In this document: piece after piece, positions 58,361-64,000 of the stretch | How positions within the stretch are numbered: position 1 is the stretch's first letter | Layout: every line of letters begins with the position of its first letter | Assembly (NCBI RefSeq): GCF_025698545.1 | Contig: NC_068570.1 | Span: forward strand, 59,291,924-59,355,923 | DNA from: Gossypium raimondii | Taxonomy: Eukaryota > Streptophyta > Magnoliopsida > Malvales > Malvaceae | Length of the DNA stretch: 64,000 nt | Direction: 5' to 3' | Made by a program: the position numbers and the translations under genes | The notes under the pieces: model-generated | The model's database searches: none | What the model was told of the DNA's origin: nothing | What the model saw: only the letters and a program-made list of their open reading frames with translations

Positions 58361-61300
58361 AGTCAACAATTCAATACATCTTATTTCAATAATTTTATCA
58401 CTAAATGTATATATATACCATTCAATTCAGCATAATTACATAGATACTAAGCTGATTTTTAAAACGATACAATTATATATATGCTTAATAACTTACCTCA
58501 GATGTCGTCGACTAATTGATCGGCTACTCAACTACTTTCGATTTCCCCCGATCTAAATCCGATTTCTTGGTTTCTTGATCTAAACATATTCAAATAAACT
58601 CATTTTAACATATTTTCATTCAATTTAGTCTAGTAACACATAGATGGGCAAATTACATTTTTAACCCTAATCTTTCACATTTTCACAATTTAGTCCTTAT
58701 TAAACAAAACACAAAATACACAAAATTTGGCCACACTCCCTAAGGGCCGAATCTTCCTAGTACCCATATAAGTCCATACATTTCATTTATTTCACATTTG
58801 AGTCCTTCAAATATTTATTTTTATAATTTAGCCCTAATTACTCAAAATCACCAAAAACTTCAATACAAAACATATTAACCTTTAACATATCTTTCATTTT
58901 TCATCAACAACTATCAAAAAGCTCAAGCACTCATCAATGGCAAAACACATAATCATCATCAATTCACAAAATTTAAGCATGGGTTTTAAAGAACACAAAG
59001 CAACGATCTCAAAAACGTAAAAATTATCAAAAAACGAACAAAAGACTAACCTTAATCTAGCTCAACAATGGCCGAACCCTAGCCAAGCTTTTATCTTTTA
59101 TTCTTTCTCTAGTTTCGAAAGTGGGAAAAGATGATATGATAATGGCTTTGTTATTATCATTATTATTATTATAACATATATTATAATATTATCATTTTTA
59201 ACTTTTATTTTTAATGTATAAAAAAAACATATATTAAAACAACATGCCGTCCACTACCTTATAATTTTGGCTAAATTTCAACATAAGACCTCCAAATTAT
59301 AAAGACAACAACAATTAAGCACTTTCTTATTTAACCATCAATTTTTCATTTTACGCGATTAAGCCCCCCTTTTTTTTATTAAATTGACACTCAAACAACA
59401 AAATTAATTCACGAAACTTTCACACATGTAAATTCACACAAAATAAACACAGAATAAAATATTAAAATATTTTTCAGACTCATATGTGTGGTCCCGAAAC
59501 CACTGTTCCAATTTAGGCCAAAATTGGGTTGTTACAGTTGTATAGAAGAACTTTTTGTCCTATTGAAAACTGTTTCCTAGTGATTAGCTTGTCATGAAAC
59601 ACATTCATCTTTTCTTTGTAAACTTGAGCATTTTCATATGCATCGTTTCTAATTTCCTCGAGTTCCTGGATGTCTAACTTTCAAGACTTCCCTGCAGACT
59701 TCATCTCCATATTACACTGCTTAACTGTCCAAAATACTTTGTGCTCTAATTCGACCGGGATATAGCACGATTTACCAAAAACGAGTCGATAAGGTGACAT
59801 GCTTATTGGTCCCTTGTAAGCTGTCCTATAAGCCCAAAGTGCGTCATTTAGTCTCAAGCTCTAATCCTTTTTGTTAGGTCTAACAGTCTTCTCCAAGATG
59901 GACTTGATTTCTCGATTCGACACTTCAGCTTGCCCATTTGTTTGTGGATAGTAAGCAATGGCAATTCGTTGAGTCACTCCATATTTCTCCATAAGTGCAC
60001 TTATGAGCTTATTGCAAAAATGAGTTCCTCTGTCGCTGATTAATGCTCGTGGAGTGCCATACCTGGAAAATATAGAACTTTTAAGAAAGTCAACCATAGT
60101 CTTAGCATTATCATTGCGAGTGGCTTTCACCTCTATCCACTTAGAAACGTAATCAACAACTAATAGTATATAAAAATTACCGAAAGAATAAACGAAATGA
60201 CCCATAAAATCGATGCCCCACACATCGAAAATTTTACAAATATGAATAGGAGTAAAGGGCATCTCATTTCGACGACTAAGATTGCCAACTTTTTGGCATC
60301 TTTTACAGGTTTTGCAGAATAAAAAGACATCACGAAAGATGTTTGGCCAAAATAGTCCACACTCAAGAATTTTATATGCAGTGCGTTTAGGTCCAAAGTG
60401 TCATCCACATGCATAAGAATGACAAAAAGTTAAGATAGACTGTACCTCTGTTTCTGCTACACACCATCGAATTACCTGATCGGAGCAATGCTTCCAGAGG
60501 TAAAGATTGTCCCAAATGTAATACCGAACATCTTTTTTTATCTTATCTTTTTTAGACCTTGGTAATTCCGAAGGAACAGTTCCTGTAATTATATAATTTA
60601 CTAAGTCTGCGTACCAAAGATGAAGCGCATTTGCTGAAAATAAGTTTTCGTCTGAGAAGTTATCTTTTAATGGTGTATCATCTACTGGAATCGGTAATCG
60701 ACTCAGATGGTCAGCTACCAATTTTTCACATCCCTTTTTATCCCGAATTTTAAAATCGAATTCTTGTAGAAGCAGAATCCATCTAATCAGTAGAGGTTTT
60801 TCCTCCTTCTTCCCTATTAAATATTTCAAAGCTGCATGATCAAAAAGGATAATCAATTTAGTTCCCAACAGGAATATCTAAATTTGTCTAAAGCAAACAC
60901 AACAGCTAATAATTCTTTCTCAATAGTTGTGTAATTACTTTGGGCAGCATCCAAAGTCTTCGAAGCATAATAGATAACATAAGGCTTTTTGCCTATTCTT
61001 TGGCCAAGTACAGCTCCCACACTTCGATCACTTGCGTCACATATGATTTTGAATGGGAAGTTCCAATTTGGTGGTTGCACTATGGGAGCGGAGACCAATT
61101 TCTACTTCAGCGCGTCAAATGCGTCTTTACAAGTTTGGTCAAATTCAAATTCTTTATCTTTTTGTAACAGACTGTAAAGCGGTTGCGCGATTTTCGAGAA
61201 GTTTTCCATGAATCGTCTGTAAAATCCTGCATGGCCAAAAAACGAACGAACTTCCCTCACAGATATGGGGTAAGGTAATGAGTTAATAATATATGTTTTT

Positions 61301-63336
61301 GCTTTATCGACCTCAATACCTTCTGAGGAAACTATATGACCCAAAATTAATCCTTTGTTAACCATGAAGTGGCATTTTTCATAATTTAAAACAAGATTAA
61401 ATTCTAGACATCTTTGTAATATCTTAGCAAGATTATCAAAACATTTGTTAAAAGAGTTACCGTACACCGTGAAGTCATCTATGAAGACTTCACTTATTCT
61501 CTCGACATAATCGGAGAATATGCTCACCATGCATATCTGGAAAGTGGCCAGAGCATTACAGAGTCCAAACGGCATTCGTCTATACACAAACATTCCAAAG
61601 GGGCACGTGAAAGTTGTTTTGTCTTGATCCTCAAGAGCCACTGGAATTTGGAAAAATCCTAAGTACCCATCGAGACAACAATAATGGGTCTTACCAGCTA
61701 ATCGCTCGAGTATTTGATCAATGAAAAGAAGTGGAAAATGGTCTTTCCGAGTAGCTGCATTCAACTTTCTGTAATCGATGCAAACCCTCTATCCATTCTG
61801 GACTCGGGTAGAGACCAGCTCTCCTGACGAGTTTTTTACCATTGTTACGCCAATTTTCTTGGGTACGACATGAACCGGGCTAACCCAATCACTTTTAGAG
61901 ATCAGGTATATCATTCCAGCATCTAACAGTTTCTGGATTTCCTTCTTTACTACCTCCATCATGGATGGATTAAGGCACTTCTGAGCAACTCTCTTTGGTT
62001 TCGTGTTATCTTCAATGGAAATTCTATGCATACAAGTGGATGAACTTAGCCTTTTTATGTCGGTTATTGTCCAACCAATAGCTTCCTTATAATCTCTCAG
62101 AACTCGAACTAGACTTTCCTCATCGTCTTTGATTAGTTTGTTTGACACTATCACCGATAAAGTATCTTTCTCTCCCAAGAAGACGTACTTAAGGTGGTTT
62201 GGTAATGCTTTAAGCTCCAAGGTTGGTGGCTGTAAAACCGAAGGTAATATTTTAGTTTGAGAAGGTAATAATTCAAATTGGTTACCTCAATTTGTCAACG
62301 ATGTTTGCGTCTCCAAGTGTTTGACAATTTCTCTCAACGAATCTTTTATAATTGCTAATTCCTCGAGATTATTTAAAACACTCATGTCAATGCTTCTGTA
62401 AAGGATAGTTTCTAACTCATCAAATTCATGATATTCAAAATAAGATTGAGTTAAACAATCCATAATATCAATGCTAGAAATATTTGATAGTGAGTTAGGA
62501 TGACTCATAGCTTCGTAGACATTGAATTTCACGATTTCGCCATCAAACTCCATTGTCAGTATTCTGCTCTGAACGTCAATTTTTGCACTTGCGGTACTTA
62601 GGAACGACCTTCTAAGCAAAATGTCAGACGAATTAGTTGAGTTGTCGTATTCCATATTAATAATGTAGAAATTTGCAGGGAAAACTAATTCGTTAACTTT
62701 AACAAGGACGTCTTCAAACAACCCTTCGGGATAGACGACTGACCTATCCGCCAACTGGATTATTACTCCTGTCTCTTTTAAAGGACCCGCGTTAATCAAC
62801 TTATAAATAGGATAAGGCATAACATTAATGGAAGCCCTTAAATCACACATGGCTTTCTTAATGCCTACATTACTTATCTCACAGGAAATAGCAAACATAC
62901 ATTGGTCATTGTATTTGGGCAGAAATTTTTTTTGCAATACTGCAGAGACATTTTCTCCTACATTTACTCTTTCGTTACCTATTAACCTCCTCTTGCTAGT
63001 ACACAATTCCTTGAAAATTTTCGCATAGCGAGGGATTTGTTTAATAGCGTCGAGTAAAGGGATATTTACCTCCACCTTCCTGAATGTTTTGAGGATTTCT
63101 TTTTCCTCATTCTCTTTCTTTTCCATTGTGAGCCTCCCTGGAAAAAGAGGTGGCATCACAACTGGTTTTTGAATTTCTGATTTCGGTCTGGCTTTTGGAT
63201 CAAAGATCTAATTTTCTCGTTTCTTGTCTTGCTCATGACTTTTGTCTGGAACTGTTTCCAAAATTTTTCCGCTACGAAGAGTTATTGCACTTGCATTCTG
63301 TCGAGGATTCGGCTCTGTCTGGGAAGGTAATTTACC

Positions 63337-64000
63337 TTAAGACTCCAAACGATTAACTACCATCAAGAGTTTACTAACTTGATTAGTTAACTCTTGAATT
63401 GATGTCTTTGTCCTCTGTTGATATTTTGCAACATCGATGGTAAGTCTTTCCATAACAGCTTCTAGAGATGTGTTCGGTTTGGGTTGTTGTTGTGGCGATG
63501 GAGGAGGTCTTGGTTGGTATGATGGATTATACCGGTGATTAGCTCCATAATTCAAGTTGGGATGATCCTTCCATCTGGGATTGTAGGTGTTGGAGAAAGG
63601 ATCATAGCGTCTTTCTGGAGGTCCTGGAAAACCTTTGATAGCATCAACATCTGCTATTGAATTGTCGTTAAGGATTGGGCATAAATCCGTTGGATGTTCA
63701 GACGTAGTACATATTCCACACAGTTGGGTCAGATTCTTCTTTTCTGTAAGCATGGATTGAACAATATTAGTAAGCTTATCCAATTTATCTTCTAAAGATG
63801 AAACGTTTACCCCATTAACCCGCTTTGTGGGTTCTGAATTTGGCCGATACTATTGATAATTTACTGCCATTGTGGATATCAATTCTCTTGCCCTTTGAGG
63901 AGTCATATTTACAAGTGCCCCTCCACTAGATCATATTCATTTTCATAGGAAGCAAACCCTAGTAAAAATACTGAAGAAGTGATTGCTCGGTCAAACCGTG
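63337..64000 (-). mobile_element. 3' part of gag of the Athila-type element (fossil)
   Basis: Minus-strand text includes CGICTTSEHPTDLCPIL, a CCHC-like knuckle region typical of plant gypsy gag, followed by a Pro/Gln-rich stretch. The rest of gag lies beyond the right edge. Confidence 0.7.

Larger units (their letters stand above)
56783..59537. mobile_element. Solo LTR (2.75 kb) nested in the Athila-type element
   Basis: Starts TGTAACACCTCGACCC and ends GGGTTGTTACA, with exact 5-bp duplications GTTGT at 56778-56782 and 59538-59542. There is no internal coding region, so it is best read as a solo LTR left by recombination between the two LTRs of a later insertion. The start resembles a very common cotton gypsy-type LTR that I recall. 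It is younger than its Athila host. It contains a 94-bp minisatellite and a small array of 'cacacttagtgct' units (58255-58360). Confidence 0.8.
56400..63160 (-). mobile_element. Pol region of the Athila-type element (fossil), interrupted by a solo LTR
   Basis: Domains seen on the minus strand, with rough extents: aspartic protease region 62290-63160; reverse transcriptase 61100-62060 with a FIDDF-type catalytic box; RNase H 60400-61100 with CDASDRSVGAVLGQR; integrase 59538-60400 with the DRGTHF and YYPQTNGQAE motifs. The far end of integrase lies at about 56400-56782, beyond the nested solo LTR. The order PR-RT-RH-IN places it in Ty3/gypsy. The region is broken in several places and cannot be active. 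Confidence 0.85.
51775..64000 (-). mobile_element. Athila-type Ty3/gypsy LTR retrotransposon, reverse orientation, runs off the window (fossil)
   Basis: The element reads on the minus strand. Parts from right to left: gag (3' part, entering from beyond 64000), protease, reverse transcriptase, RNase H, integrase, a nested solo LTR, a spacer, an ATHILA-type extra ORF, a polypurine tract and the 3' LTR. The 5' LTR, primer site and start of gag lie outside the window, so LTR divergence cannot be used to date it. The coding region is broken in several places, so it looks old and inactive. Its left border abuts a copia-like remnant. Confidence 0.85.

Overview
The window is nuclear DNA from a dicot plant. 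Its genes are spliced and AT-rich, and separated by dense transposon debris. Several repeat types look like those I associate with cotton (Gossypium, Malvaceae): an LTR of the TGTAACACC...TGTTACA type, 9-bp-TSD MITEs starting GGGTAAA, and hAT MITEs with TAGACCTG ends. The genus is an inference from memory, not from a search. I see no tRNA, rRNA, CRISPR or operon-like structure.

Genes, left to right: (1) 3' end of a class I alpha-mannosidase (GH47), + strand, cut by the window edge. (2) LARP6, 3976-7762 +, 11 exons, 381 aa, with one probable GC-AG intron. (3) A '60S ribosomal protein L18a-like' small membrane protein, 9024-12556 +, 4 exons, 155 aa. (4) A plastid-type Ycf23/DUF561 protein, 13641-18646 -, 9 exons, 310 aa. 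(5) A CHX-type cation/H+ antiporter, 21191-24828 +, 3 exons, 839 aa. (6) A tiny cysteine-tailed membrane protein, 26406-26627 -. (7, 8) Two tandem X8/CBM43 secreted-type proteins, 29649-31796 - and 32811-36038 -; the first has lost, or lacks, a recognisable signal-peptide exon. (9) A broken Lhcb1 gene, 37622-38958 +, with a hAT element inside. (10) Starch synthase 4, 40000-48200 -, 16 exons, 1052 aa. Exon joins were worked out by hand from reading frame, splice sites and family conservation. Exon lengths of the complete genes sum to whole codons.

Transposons: five copies of one Mutator-like MITE family (about 3.3, 11.7, 22.5, 31.8 and 42.3 kb) lie in introns or against promoters; the copy in starch synthase 4 has a perfect 9-bp target duplication. 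Other MITEs with visible target duplications are at 10770-11145, 13108-13471 and 18766-18896. Larger hAT-like relatives lie at 20.3, 33.3, 37.8 and 48.8 kb.

From about 50 kb to the right edge the sequence is retroelement fossil. A worn copia-like remnant (about 50.1-51.8 kb) is followed by a reverse-oriented Athila-type Ty3/gypsy element (51775 to beyond 64000) with a 1.47-kb 3' LTR, an ATHILA-type extra ORF and decayed pol and gag. A 2.75-kb solo LTR carrying a 94-bp minisatellite is nested in it, flanked by a perfect 5-bp duplication.

The genes are housekeeping or known-family genes: glycan trimming, RNA binding, ion transport, cell-wall binding and starch granule initiation. I found no convincing new multi-gene system. 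The most interesting signals are the MULE MITE family with its shared non-TIR core, the X8 gene with a missing first exon beside a MITE, and the nested retroelement structure.
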